Source: Ailanthus altissimus
Lineage: Eukaryota > Streptophyta > Magnoliopsida > Sapindales > Simaroubaceae
Assembly (NCBI GenBank): GCA_946807835.1
Contig: OX327712.1
Span: 19,672,001 to 19,736,000 of the forward strand
DNA: 64,000 bases
Reading direction: 5' to 3'
In this document: positions 23,720 to 35,316 of the stretch, in pieces
Numbering within the stretch: the first letter of the stretch is position 1
How the letters are laid out: every line of letters begins with the position of its first letter
Made by a program: the position numbers and the translations under genes
Notes under the pieces: model-generated
The model's input: the letters and a program-made list of their open reading frames with translations, nothing else
What the model was told of the DNA's origin: nothing
The model's database searches: none

Positions 23720-23724
23720 ATATT

Positions 23725-25655
23725 TTTTTTCTTTTTCTTGCAAATAACTACTAGAAGATATTTTATATAAATGAGTTACTCCCCACTGTCCAAACAGGAA
23801 CACAAGCTTACATATTCATGACTTGTCTTTTGATTACACTATCACTAAATCACAGCTTTTAGTCGGAGTATAATGCCCTATTTTTCATAATTTTACAAGT
23901 TGCGCAACAACTGCAACCCCATAACGATCAGCGAATACTACTTAAAACAATATTGTTTTTCCTAAATATAACTATTCCAACACCGGAACTTTTTCTTGAT
24001 ATTGAACCTTCTTTTGTTTTTCTGAGAAAAACAAATTTACAAAACGACATGTAAACAAAGATAACAAGTCGATTATAAACTCCACATAAATTACAGTAAA
24101 ACTTCTAGAATTTTAAACACCATTGTTTCTTTAATTGATAGCACGTCTGCAGAGTGATAGCTAATGACACATGACATTGGAGATGACAGCATTCGCAAAC
24201 ATTTGGAAATTTTATTTTTCCTTTTAGGGGGCCTATGGATTTACATAAAATTAGGATAAGAAAACTATATATATGATGAGAAAGTTCCTATTTCCTAGGA
24301 AGGAATGTAAGGGCTGTGCTAGTCCAAGGTGATTGGAAATGAAAGCACCAATACAACAAATATTGGTTCTTTCATGCTTTGAATCCTGCACAGAACCAAA
24401 TAACTTTCGCAAATGACTTGCTCTATGCCTCCATTCTCATTAAAAGTGCTAAAATGTACTTCTGTATTCACTTTAGGATGTCTTTTCTTTCAACTTATCA
24501 CAAAAATTAGGATCTCAGCAGGGAATTTGAAATATATGATCCGTTATAACATGGCTGTTTGCACTAGAATGGTTGAATGCCATTCTGCAAGTAAAAGTAC
24601 GGATGAAAAAATGTGTTTCATATGAAGTCAAAACATGCATGGAGTTGGCAGCACTTACACTATAATACAGTTACGATCTAAGGTAACATCACTGGATCAA
24701 GATCCATTCAATCGCTGCAACGCCAGTATTATTTACTACATCAGCAAAGCAAAATTAAAACGAAAAAAATATGCAAGCAAAAATATTTGTTACAAGAGCC
24801 AATCTCAAGTCTGACTTACATAGAGCTCTACTTCTGTTTTCAGATGTAATGATTAGAATAGAATATTTGTTGTTTTCTTCAGTTCTTTTTGATCTCTTAT
24901 TTACATGCAAAGATGATGAAAGCAACTAAACAACAAAAAATGTGCCTCGAAGTAAACCCAGTTGGGTAGATGAGTTTATCAAACAAAAATCTCTAGGTAT
25001 AAAACTTGTCATAAGAAAAGTATGTTTCCACGAAAACTTATTGCTTACATGACTTCCTAGGCAATATCAAACTAATCCAGAGACTTCACAGATCTAAGAT
25101 CATAGAACATATATTATGTTATTCCACTAAATGATAGATTTCACAAAGTACCAATCAGTTTAGAGCATAGTCAACAGAGACACTGATTATGCTTAAGACT
25201 TCTAACCAGACTTTTCAATGTAGGAAAATATAGGGCAAGGATGAAATAGAAGCATCCACATGATGTACTAATATTTCCAAGCACAATGGCATTCTTAAGC
25301 TTAAATAAAATTCTTCATTTGGAAAAAAATATAAGAATTGCTCATGTTTAGTGACTCATGCCATTTTATAGATTAATGTTTGAATATGTCATATCAAAAC
25401 ATTTGTTGTTCCACACAAAACAATACCAACCTAAAACGCAATAAGTCTGCAATGCTTAGATTGGTAACTGCCACAAACAAAGACAAAATACACATTAAAC
25501 TACAGATTAAATGCTAAAATTGGTTCATTTTACATACCTCTTGGGTCCAGATCTCACATCCAGAAGATTCATTTTCCCTTTATACATATCCAACAACTCA
25601 TAAACTCTCTTGAAATTTGGTTACATACCCTTCCCTAAATTTCTCTCTTTAAGTG
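23725..25655 (-). other. Low-repeat segment, possible gene 3' part (unit 1)
   Basis: Matches 46785-48680 and 62222-63255 closely. It has a higher-complexity, intron-like composition and one exon-like stretch at its right end (25538-25620, separate entry). It probably is part of a host gene read on the minus strand and copied with the array. I could not assemble a protein from the rest. Confidence 0.35.
25538..25620 (-). pseudogene. Conserved exon-like ORF of unknown gene (unit 1)
   Basis: Reads LDMYKGKMNLLDVRSGPKR up to a GTATGT splice donor at 25532-25537. The same frame is open in the copies at 48559 (ending SGPNR) and 63130 (ending SRPKR), where it extends upstream as KFQERVSQL. Here a two-base deletion shifts that upstream part. 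Retained frame plus donor argues for a real exon, now cut off from the rest of its gene by the retroelement at 25661. I do not recognise the protein. Confidence 0.35.
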
Positions 25656-25660
25656 GTTAC

Positions 25661-26305
25661 TGTTGGGATCAGAGTATGCACAGCAAAAAAATTAAGATGA
25701 GATGAAAGAGAAAAATAAATAACACTAAAAATTTTTAACGTGAAACACCTGTAAATGAAAAAATCATAAGGTGACAGTATACCACATACATAAAAATTCT
25801 CCATTATATAAAAATTGGTATACAATATTTCTCTCAAGTTTATATAAAAAATTTGAGAAATACGCTCACTATTTCTCTTTGCAAGTATTTTTCTTTTACA
25901 AGAATACAAAATAACACATTTCTCTCTCTCACTTCTTTCCCTTTTATTTTTTGCTCTTTGTGTGTTTTTTCTCACACTCTCATATCTCTCTCTCTCTAAC
26001 ATTGCCTTTCATACAAAAATGCAATAAGCTTTTAAAAGCTTAACTATGTATTTATAGAAGTGAAAAACAAAGGAATGCTTAAATTTCAAATAAAAAAATG
26101 TAGGCTTCACCCATTTTTATTTTCTTTGTCAAATGTTATAGCTGCACAAAAAATCTTTCTTTCAAAATTTGTAGTTTTTAGAATTGCTCCTTGTCAAAAT
26201 TTGTTGACTACCAAATTTTGATCGTCAAAAAGTGTAGGCTTCAACAACTCTACTTTGTCAAATGTATTGTGCTGCAAAAATTGAGTTAGAAATGATTTCT
26301 CAACA
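25661..26305 (-). repeat. 3' LTR of the minus-strand copia element
   Basis: 645 bp; on the plus strand it reads TGTTGGGATCAGAG ... TTTCTCAACA. On the element's strand it is preceded by the purine-rich AAATGGGGAGAATTG (polypurine tract, about 26306-26320). The left flank is GTTAC. Confidence 0.85.
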
Positions 26306-26356
26306 ATTCTCCCCATTTCCAACTCAATGAATGAAAGAATTGGTTTTCAAACTTTT

Positions 26357-26845
26357 TCATTGGTAGCTCATCCTAGCAAGCTTGGAACATAACTTAAGCT
26401 TATGTTGAAGGATTATCTTTGTCAACATATATAAAAAATTCTTGTTAGTGTGGATCTTTTGTATCTGGACTAACTTCTTCTTGATTGACTCACGAATCCA
26501 GTGATATTTGATATCAATATACTTCGTTCGATAGTGGTAGGTGGCATTCTTACTCAAATCGATGGCGCTCTGACTGTCACAGTAAACCATGTACCCATTT
26601 TGCTTTAATCCCAAATCTTGAAGAAATATTTTAACCATAACATTTCTTTCTCGACTTCTGTAATTACAATATACTCTACTTCTGTTGTGGATAAGGCAAC
26701 AAATTTTTACAACTTGGATTGCTATGACACAGCTCCCCTTGTAAAAGTAAATAAATATCCAGATGTAGATTTTGTCATCTAGACCACCTGCCATATATGC
26801 ATCTATATAGTTGTCTAAGATTAGTTTTCTATTCCTGAAGCACAA
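26357..26845 (-). pseudogene. copia RNase H relic
   Basis: Open frame with IDAYMAGGLDDK, then after an internal frame change the well-kept YCDSQSAIDLSKNATYHYRT and KYIDIKYHWIRE, and a C-terminal LYMLTKI. These are RNase H motifs of copia polyproteins. The central LSTTEAEY region is scrambled by frameshift. Confidence 0.85.
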
Positions 26846-27990
26846 ACATACTTTAGATGTTCCATGCAGATATCTAAGGATCTATTTGACAGCTTCCCAA
26901 TGTTCATTTCCTGGATTATCTAAGAATCGACTCATAGTTCAAACTGCATGTGCAATATCCAGCCTCGTACATGCCATTGCATACATCAGACTTCATACCG
27001 CTGAAGAGTAAGGAATAACTGACATCTTATTTTCTTCTTCCTTAAAAGTGGAACATAACTTCTTAGAGAGTTTGAATTGTACGTTAAATGGCTAAGTAAT
27101 AGGCTTAGCTTTTTTCATGTTGAACCGTTCAAGTATCCGTTCAACATACCTATCTTATAACAATCATAATAACTAGGATGTTCTATCTCGAATAATCTTC
27201 ATTCCTAAAATCTGCTTAGCTGGTCCTAAGTCTTTCATATCAAAGACTTTGGATAGTTCTTTCTCCAGCTACTTAATCATTTGTACATCATGGCCAACTA
27301 GTATCATATCATCAACATATAATAACAAGATGACAAATTTCTCACAAGAAAATTGTTTGATGTGGATACACGAATTTGTTGCAATTCTTTTATACTCATG
27401 ATCTATCATAAATGAGTCAAACTTTATATACCATTGTTATGGTGCCTGTTTTAATCCATACAAGCTCTTCTTCAATTTGCAGACTAGATGCTTTTTTTTT
27501 TTTACTTTGAGACCTTCAGGTTAATGCACGTAGATTTCTTCTTCTAATTCACCGTGAAGAAATGCAGTCTTTACATCAATCTATTCAATCTCAAGATCTA
27601 GACTGGCTGCTAATCCTAAGATTACTCTGATTAAAGATATTTTTACCATCGAAGAGAATATTTTATCAAAATCAATTCCTTTCGTTTGTCAGAATCCTTT
27701 TACGTCCAATCGATCTTTATATTTTACCAAATTTTCATATCCATCATCCTTCAATCCAAACACTCATTTGTTTCTCAAAGTCTTTCTACCTTTTGAAAGT
27801 TTCACAAACTCATAAATGTTGTTCTTTTTAAGAGAATACATTTCATCCTTCATGGATTCGATCCATTTTTCTTTGTCTTTATGAGTTAATACCTCTTAAA
27901 AAGTTTCTAGCTCTCCCTTTTTCAGTAAATAGAACATAGTCTGGTAATGTATGTCTTGTGGATAGCTTTCGCTCTTTAGTAGATCTTTTG
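26846..27990 (-). pseudogene. copia reverse transcriptase relic
   Basis: The minus strand shows the catalytic motif LLLYVDDMILVG (YVDDM codons at 27305-27319) and, in several frames, other copia reverse transcriptase blocks. It is broken by stops and indels, including a T run at 27491-27502. A closely similar relic lies at 63370-64000. Confidence 0.75.
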
Positions 27991-28002
27991 ACAAGTTATT
28001 CG

Positions 28003-28560
28003 TCATTCTTCGGTTGTTGACTCTGCCCTTTGATTGTCAACCTCATGTGCTAGTACTTTAGCATCATCATCATCAGGTGGAATTTGCATCTGATCAACTG
28101 CTTCTGACTCTTCTTCTTCTATTATTGTTTGTTGATGAAAATTTAGTTCAATTGCAACTTTTTCCAGTTCTTGCTCCTTACTGAAATCCTTAAATATTTG
28201 ATCATCGTGAAAGATAACATATCTGCTTTTTAGTATTTTCTTCTTTTTTAAATCCCAAAATCTATACCCGAACTCTTCATCTCCATAGCCGATGAAGATA
28301 TATAGAGTAGCCTTGTCATCAAACTTTGATCTTTGTTCCTTTGGTATGTGTGCAAACGCCTTGCAACCGAATACCTTTATATGAGAGTAAAAAACATCTT
28401 TCTTGATCCATACTATTTCTAGAATATCTAACTCCAAAACAACTGATGAAGAACTGTTGAGTAGGTAGCAAACAGTCTACAGTTGTACCCCAGGAATGCT
28501 TTAGTTGTTTGGTTGCTCTCAGCATACTTCTAACTCTTTCTATAATGGTGCGATTCATCC
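28003..28560 (-). pseudogene. copia integrase C-terminal relic
   Basis: MNRTIIERVRSML (start of 28319-28558) followed, after a frame change, by SHIKVFGCKAFAHIPKEQ and IFIGYGDEEFGYRFWD, the typical copia integrase C-terminal region. The integrase core upstream is too decayed to read cleanly. Confidence 0.85.
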
Positions 28561-29159
28561 TTTTAGCTACACAATTGTGTTGATGAGTTCTAGGAATAGT
28601 CTTTTCATGCCAAATCCCATATTTAGAACAGTAGTCTATAAACTTATAAAAAGTGTATTATCTTCAATTGTTTGATCGAAGACACTTATAGGTTTCCTTG
28701 TTTCTCTTTCTACCATAGCATAAAACTTTTGAAAAATATAAAACACTTGATCTTTTTTTTTTATAACAAATACACCTAACCTTTGTAGAAGCATAATCTA
28801 TAAAGGTTACAAAATATTTAGTTCATTCTAATGATTCAACTTCTAATAGACCACATACATCAAAATATGCTCTCGCTAATACATTCTTTCTTCTAACATG
28901 GGAACTACTAAGTGAAATTCTATATTATTTTCCAAATAAACAATAATCATAAGGGTCAGACACAGTACCTTTCACCAAGGGAATAAAGTTCTTCTTGGCA
29001 AGAATTTGTAGTCCATTTTCACTCATATGGCCAAGCCGCTTATGCCATATATTTGGTGATGATTCCACTGCTACATTCACACTACTCATGAAAGCTTTTC
29101 CATGTGTTTTGTATAGACTATAACAAAGCTTCCTCTTGCAACAATCATCGATCCTTTAC

Positions 29160-29440
29160 TGAGTTTTCATCTGCCATTGCCGAAATAATTTTCATAGCCT
29201 TGGTCATCCAAAGCATTCATTGAGATAAGATTGAGACGTAATTTTAGAATATGCACATCTTTTAATTGCAATTCGCATCCAACATTTGTTTGAATACAAA
29301 CATCTCCAATTTCAATGATTGTATAACAAGCTAAATTTTCCATCTTCACAGAACCAAAGTCTCATGCTTTGTAAGTAGTAAATATTTTATTATTAGGGCT
29401 GATGTAAAACGAAGCTCCTGAGTCAACCACTCATTCAGTC
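29160..29440 (-). pseudogene. copia protease relic
   Basis: VVDSGASFYISP marks the aspartic protease near 29400-29435, preceded by a TGA where Trp is usual. The frame 29167-29349 then reads ENLACYTIIEIGDVCI and LKLRLNLISMNALDDQGY, the region after the protease. Confidence 0.8.
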
Positions 29441-29549
29441 ATCTTATTATTGACATATAAGTATTCATCAGCAAGTAGAGAAACTTCCTCTTTATAATTG
29501 TTGCAACTGTATTGTTGTCATCTTTTTTTGTCTTATGATTACTTTGTTG

Positions 29550-30200
29550 CTATTTTTCCTTTAGTATTAGATAATTCCTTTTTATGTGGCCTGATTTTCC
29601 ATAATAATAGTAAGAAAATATTTTGCCTTTGGATTTTGATCTCCTTCTAAACTTGTCATTATGACTTCTTTCTCTTTGACTTTTGTTTCTCCCCTTATTT
29701 TTAGTAATAAGAACCTGTGATTCTCCAACACTTGTCTTATTCTGCGTTTCAAATGAAATTAAGGCTTCAGAGACAACTTTAAACTCGAGGATATCTTTTT
29801 CATAGGCGAAAGTTATGATGAGATGATCATAAGACGCAGGAAGTGTTGCCATCAAAAGTATAGCTTTCTCTTTATCTGTAAACTTTACATTGAACTTTGA
29901 TAATTGTTAGATCATGCCATTGAGGTTGCTCAAATGATGCAACATATAAGTATTCTCAGACATCCGCATCTAGTATAACTCCTTCTATAAGTAAAATTTG
30001 TTAGACAAATTCTTTGACATGTACAGCTTCTTTAACGTCTCACAGTTTTCTTTGGTTGTCTTGCACTCTTCAGTCTCAATATTTTGCAAGACACTATCTG
30101 AGAGATTTAAACGAATTGTTCTAGCTACAACCTCATCCATATCATCCTATTGTTAATCAGTAACTTTATCCGACTTTTTATCTTTGCCTAATAAAGCTTC
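29550..30200 (-). pseudogene. copia gag relic
   Basis: Frame 29550-29855 reads LPASYDHLIITFAYEKD and then a zinc-knuckle position in which the expected cysteines are tyrosines (FSYYYYGKSGHIKRNY), so the knuckle is dead. Upstream gag continues in other frames towards 30200 with stops. Confidence 0.75.
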
Positions 30201-30445
30201 GTATACTTTTTATTGGATGAAAAGATCTTTCATTCTCCTTTGCCAAAGCGAAAAGTTGTTGTTGCTTGTGAACTTCACAATTTCATTTTTCTGTCTTACT
30301 ATCTTGGAGGCTACAGTAACCACAGTTGCTATAGTGCTATATGGTAACTACAGTATTTTACAATAGTGCTATGCGGTAGCTATAGTATTCTGCTACAACA
30401 CTGTCAATATTTCAACAAGAAATTTCAACTTGCTCTAATACCAAT

Positions 30446-31070
30446 TACTGGGATCAGAGTATAACACTAGAAAACATAAAATAAGATTAGATGAAAGAGA
30501 AAAATAAATAACACTAAAAATTTTTAACGTGGAAAACCTAAAATGAAAAAAACCACAAGGTGATAATATATCACCTACACAAAAATTCTCCACTATATAA
30601 AAATAGGTACACAATATTTCTCTCAAATTTATATAAAAAACTTGAGGAATACTCTCTCATTATTTCTCTCTGCGAGTATTTTTCTTTTATAGGAATACAA
30701 AATAACACTATTTTCTCTCTCACTTCTTTCTTTTTTATTTCTTACTCTCGATGTATTTTTCCTTACACTTTTATATCTCTCTCTCTCACATTGCCTCTCA
30801 TACAAACATGTAATAAGCTTTTGAAAGCTTAGCTATATATTTATAGAAGTAAAAACCAAAGGAATGCTTAAATTTCAAGTCAAAAATATAGGCTTCACCA
30901 ATTTTTATTTTCTTGTCAAATGTGATGGCTGAACCAAAAATCTTTCTTTCAAAATTTATAGGCTGTGAAATTTTTTCTTTATCAAAACAATGTGGTCGTA
31001 AAAAATGCTCCTTGTTAAGATTTGTTGGTTACGAAATTTTGATTGTAAAAATGTATGAGCTTCAACAACT
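30446..31070 (-). repeat. 5' LTR of the minus-strand copia element, truncated
   Basis: Aligns with 25661 to about 26254. It starts TACTGGGATCAGAG (terminal TG lost) and stops near 31070, short of the last roughly 50 bases of the left LTR. Confidence 0.8.
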
Positions 31071-31824
31071 CCACTAAGGTTAACCTCTGACCGTCCCACT
31101 GTTACTCCTAACAGCGCTTCCACCAGTACCACAATAGTAGTGCCTACGTGTTTGTTTATATGAATTGTACACCAAGAAAGACTAGAGGGGTTACAACAGT
31201 CCCACTTAAAATCCAGACTCTTTAGGCAATATTAGCCATTTTGACAGAACTTTTGTAGACCTGCACCATTCATACAACTACACCAGGCTCTGATATTAGT
31301 ACCATATTTTTGAACAATAACCGTATGAACAGTACTTCGACTATTGTTCTACGCCCCGAATAACCTGACTCTAATACCAATTGTTGAGCATAATGGAGCA
31401 AAAATTGAACACTTTTATTAATATAACAAACTCAAAACTTATAATACAAATTTTAGAAAATCATTCTTTCTCACTTACAACACAACACTCACAACTCAAT
31501 ACTCACACACTCTTTGTTGAGCTTATTATTTACTCAACTCTCTAACACTCTTAACTCTCAACAATTAATCAAATATTTGATCAACTCTTTATTCTAAACT
31601 TTCTTACTTGCAAAACCAAATGAGGAAGCGGGATATTTATACTTAGTTTCAATAAACTAAAATCACACAAATAAAATATTATAAAAATTTATTAACTACA
31701 TAAGTTTATAATACTTATCTCCTTAATTATTAACTCCAAAATATTTTACCTAATATAAAAATTTTAAAAATTAAAATTGTAAATATTTGGACTTAATCTT
31801 GAGTTCGGTGTTATAATTTTAACG
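31071..31824 (-). mobile_element. Second copia family: 5' leader and LTR remnant (unit 1/2)
   Basis: 31071-31381 matches the leader of the copy at 50500-50832, and 31382-31824 is its 5' LTR (plus strand TGTTGAGCATAATGG ... TTTTAACG; minus-strand element). A primer site reading TTGGTATTAGAG on the minus strand lies at about 31368-31381. The rest of the element is gone. Both copies of this LTR share the same outer flank, an intron of a ZDS gene fragment, so they come from one insertion followed by duplication. Confidence 0.8.
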
Positions 31825-31912
31825 AACTCCATTAAAGACATATCATTTCTCTTTTGCTTGAGTATATTAAAACCCAGAAATATATTTGGAATGAATAAAT
31901 ATTTGCAGTTAC

Positions 31913-32333
31913 CTATTTTGTATATGAGCCAGTAAGGAAGAGGTTCTTCACCGGTGTCTTTTTATCGGGTCTAAATGGATCTTTACCAGGTGCCTCACGA
32001 TACAATCATTGCCCAATTTTGACAATAGATCAGATAGCTTCTAAACCTTGAGATGATGGAAATAAAGCTAGAACCTGATAAAAATTGGAACCATGACTAT
32101 ATGTACACCAATGTAGAATCTATAAAGTGCATGAATTTTGTCAGACTCAAGTCACTAAACAATGTCAGATGAAGTACCAAATCTATAAGATAAGAAAAGC
32201 AAAAAAGAATCGGCAAATAACTATTATAAGAAATGAAGGTGACCACCGGAAGCTACCAACCTGCTTTGCTACCCTTTCTATGATCTCATCATTCGTTAAG
32301 GGCATTTAGGGATCGCTAGGTGTCAAAACACAT
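31913..32333 (-). pseudogene. Zeta-carotene desaturase (ZDS) fragment, two exons
   Basis: Two neighbouring exons of a plant zeta-carotene desaturase, the plastid carotenoid enzyme of the CrtI-like desaturase family. The upstream exon (32261-32333) reads CVLTPSDP, a stop, MPLTNDEIIERVAKQ. The next exon (31913-32074) reads VLALFPSSQGLEAI, a stop, SIVKIGQ, a stop, [13 protein letters not shown] and [14 protein letters not shown]. Splice sites are visible: acceptor TTCCAG and donor GTTGGT, then acceptor TTATCAG and donor GTAACT. Three in-frame stops show it is dead; one lies at an expected Trp. The following intron is interrupted after about 90 bases by the LTR ending at 31824. No other ZDS exons are seen in the window. 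A better-kept copy of the second exon is at 51352-51480. Confidence 0.88.
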
Positions 32334-32484
32334 CTGGAAGATGATATAGTAAGTATGACAGAATACAAAACATGAGCATGATGCAAAATAAAATCTTGGC
32401 AACAGGATGTCATATTGTATTCCGTGCGCTCCATATAAATGCGCTAAATAATGAAATAGTTATGATGAAAGTAAGAAGTTTTGC
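32334..32484. other. ZDS intron remnant up to unit 2 start
   Basis: Intron-like sequence before the upstream ZDS exon (minus strand). Near 32485 it meets the start of the second array unit. Confidence 0.45.
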
Positions 32485-34600
32485 TTACAGTTCAAGTGTA
32501 AGTTAAAACAAATAATATTTTTTATTAAATTAAAAGTTAATTTAATTAATTTAAAGAGTTAAATCAATACTGAATTATACTGTTACTCTAAATAATTAAG
32601 CTCACTTTAATTAATTATTAGAATTGTTAACAAGTTCATTTTATATGAATTCTAAAGAAATTAATTCAAAGGTTTGAAGGGTGAAATTTTTAATTATGTT
32701 ATTAATTTAATTAATTGTATAAATATATATTCATTGTTTACTTTTTAGACTTTTACTGTGTTTGTATATGTATGAGATATATATATATATTATATAATGA
32801 ACACATACAATACATGCATATATCTTAGAAAAATCGACAACCGACAATATTAATTAACACACAATATTATTTAAAAAAAATAAAAAAATTCACAAATTAT
32901 ATTAATTCAACTGACATACAATATTAATCAAATGAGAAACACTAACATATTAATAATTAATCAAATTAAATTTATTTAATATATAATTAACTACAAAAGG
33001 TACTCATTAAATAAATAAATGTAACAAATATACAAATTATATTTAATTAATTAGTTCACAAACAATTCTTTCAAAAATAAAAAAAAAACTAAACATACAA
33101 TAGTAATTAACTTATTAATAAATTAATTAATTGATTAATTTATTTACTTAAATTAAAAATATATAATTAAAATATTTTTAAAAAAAATTAAAATTTATTG
33201 TTGCGCCATATGGCGCAGTAATATAGCATTGCGGACATTGAGTTCGCGATGCTATAACTAGATGTTCCCTTGGGCACATCTTGGGCCTAAGATGGCTAGA
33301 GATTGTCAAAATCAGACGGCGGTTGACTATCATCTGGTTTCAGTCAAACACATTAAAAATATTATTTTTTGTTGGATTTTAACATTTTTTTTAATACCAT
33401 TCTAACTCATTTTCACGTTTAATTTATCAATAACACATTTCTAACTTCAAATACAATTTTTAACTTATTTTTAACAAATATCAAGATTTCTAAAAAGTTT
33501 AGAAAAATTTATCATGAATCGGCAATTTTATGGTTTGAAGTGACAAATATGTTGTGCAAGACTTGATCTATGCAATGGCAACTTCAAACTTTTCGATTTA
33601 ATAAAAATTTTTAATATTCAACATTGATTCGATGGAGAGACATGAGAGAGAGTTTTATTTTTTTATTTAAAGCTATAAAAGTTTTATTTTGAGATATTTG
33701 GCTAATAAAAATTTCGCATGAAATCTTTAGTTGAGTCTGTGGCTGTGCCTAATATTAATATGGTAGGTAAAGTTTGGGAGACTTCTTGAAAAAATAACAA
33801 ATCTAGAAGCAATGAATTTTGAATTTTCTACTTTGTGATTAAGACCTCACAAGTGACCACCACCCTCTTTGCTTTTATACAAGAAGTGAGAATCCAATCT
33901 CCTTGCCTAACAGATAAGAAATACATGACATGCACTAAATGGAGAAAACGCCGTGATCCCCAAGTTTATATGTATACCTTTTCCTTCCATAACCATGTAA
34001 TTAAAGCTTCCACAAGCTACCAAATTAATATATTCTTAGGAATTAGGATACGTTTTCACTTAAACAGCTTTCTACCTATGAATTAACCTTAAATTAGCAA
34101 AATTTCAATTGAATGAAATATTGGAGAATTCGAAGAAAAATGGGGATTTAAGTTGGATTTTTCTTGACTCACTCGACCGTTTATTTGGTTTATCACACAC
34201 ATAAGAAAGAGTGTTTATTACACTCAGATGTTTGTTTTAGTGGTATAGTTTGTGCATCTTTGGCCTAGGTTAAAATTTTGAACCTTGACAAAGAATTAGA
34301 AATTTTGTATTAAATTTTTTATTCCTCCAGTTATAAGAGGGAGTTATTGTATTGATAGAAAATTATTTATTGAAATTTGTAATGTAATTAATTTATATAT
34401 AAAAAGAAGAAGAAGAGAAGAGAGTGATCGGATCATTGGTATAAGTAAATAAAAGTAGTTATTTAAACAGAACTTTTTATGCCGGAGCTTAAAAAGTTAG
34501 CAGTGCCCAAAAGCACTTATTCTTATTAGTACCTCTTTATTAAGAAGAAGCTTTATTTATCGGGTAAAAACCCTAGCACATCAACATGCATAGATGGTGC
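32485..34600. repeat. Array unit 2, PR-4 3' flank segment
   Basis: Second copy of 7165-9290. Differs in the GC-richer patch, which here holds the perfect palindrome GCGCCATATGGCGC (33203-33216) and an inverted repeat TAGCATTGCG / CGCGATGCTA (33224-33254). No gene seen; the plus-strand frame at 33835-34086 is not kept in the other copies. Confidence 0.65.
34536..34557 (-). terminator. PR-4 copy 2 polyadenylation signals
   Basis: Two AATAAA words on the minus strand (34552-34557 and 34536-34541), 45 and 61 bases past the PR-4 stop codon. Well placed for 3'-end formation. Confidence 0.55.
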
Positions 34601-34601
34601 T

Positions 34602-35147
34602 TCAGTCACCACAATTTACAAACTCGTAGTTGACAATAAGGTGGCCTTGAGCATAGCCTTTTCCGTCAGTGTCCAATCTTCTGAATACGCCTTCGTCCAA
34701 ATCTAAGCCTCCATTGCTGCACTGATCAACTATTCTCACAGTTTCTTGTGTTCCTGTGCCTGTGTTTGTCACCTGCAATTAATTAAACACGACATACATT
34801 ATTTAACTTATTAATAAATGAATTATTAAGTCCACGTTTGCCGTAAGTATTAAAAGTTGGTTAATACTTAATTGTATTTTTCTTACCCTTAAGCACTTGC
34901 CACAAGCAGCTTGCCCTTGAGGCCCGACCGGTCCACAAAAAGCAGTCCAGCCGTACTTGCGGCGCCACTCCAACGGCTTGTTGGCGTCCCATGTTGAGCA
35001 GAAAGCACTCACAGTCATCAAGTCCCATCCATTTTGCTCAGGACGGTAGAAATGGTAAGTGGATCTTACATTGGAAGCACTTTGGGCATAAGCAGTTGCC
35101 ACCACTAGACAGAGGGACAAAATCACACAAAGACTAAACTTCCCCAT
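34602..35147 (-). CDS. PR4: PR-4 protein (barwin domain, class II), copy 2
   Basis: Two-exon defence gene. Exon 1 is 34887-35147 (87 codons), the intron 34773-34886 (114 bp, GTAAGA...TGCAG), exon 2 is 34602-34772 (56 codons plus TGA): 143 residues in all, the normal size for a PR-4 without a hevein domain. Residues 1-21 form a signal peptide (hydrophobic core [16 protein letters not shown]) with a likely cut before Gln22, so the protein should be secreted or vacuolar. The barwin domain fills the rest, with its six cysteines at 50, 71, 82, 85, 105 and 141. His32 and His131 (mature 11 and 110) match the histidines linked to RNase activity in wheat PR-4. Family members act against fungi by chitin binding and RNase/DNase activity. 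Reading through the intron would give a 114-residue product lacking two cysteines, so splicing is preferred. Confidence 0.95.
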
Positions 35148-35198
35148 TTTCTGTGTTTAGTTAACTTGGTTGCATAAAATGGTTAATGGGTGCATGAA

Positions 35199-35206
35199 AT
35201 TTATAG
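35199..35206 (-). promoter_or_regulatory. PR-4 copy 2 TATA box
   Basis: CTATAAAT on the minus strand, 52 bases before the ATG. This implies a short leader of roughly 20-25 bases. It is identical in copy 3 and lost in copy 1. Confidence 0.6.
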
Positions 35207-35299
35207 GGAAAAATATCCAACTTATCACATATGCTTATTACCAAAATAACCTTGTGCTTGCAGGAATAATACAAATCGATTTTCATTTTTGGGTAGATC

Positions 35300-35316
35300 T
35301 TGACTTGTACAAGTCA
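35300..35316 (-). promoter_or_regulatory. W-box-like palindrome in PR-4 promoter
   Basis: TGACTTGTACAAGTCA (35301-35316) is a perfect 16-bp palindrome carrying two inverted TGAC cores; with the preceding T it gives one full W-box TTGACT. It lies about 155 bases before the ATG. A further TTGACC is at 35784-35789. W-boxes bind WRKY factors in defence promoters; the use here is inference. Confidence 0.4.

Larger units (their letters stand above)
25661..31070 (-). mobile_element. Ty1/copia LTR retrotransposon, minus strand, decayed
   Basis: Two LTRs in the same orientation (25661-26305 and 30446 to about 31070) enclose gag, protease, integrase, reverse transcriptase and RNase H relics on the minus strand in copia order. 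The primer site is AATTGGTATTAGAGCA on the minus strand at 30431-30446. The outer end of the right-hand (5') LTR is missing: near 31070 it runs directly into the 5' untranslated region of a different copia element. Coding motifs carry many stops and frameshifts. Partial copies occur at 48680 and 63256, so it was present before the units were duplicated. Confidence 0.88.

Noticed and set aside
34803..35147. A single-exon 114-residue reading of PR-4 copy 2 (same at 54375-54719)
   Set aside because: It runs into the intron; the GTAAGA donor and TGCAG acceptor join to a perfect barwin C-terminus with the last two cysteines.
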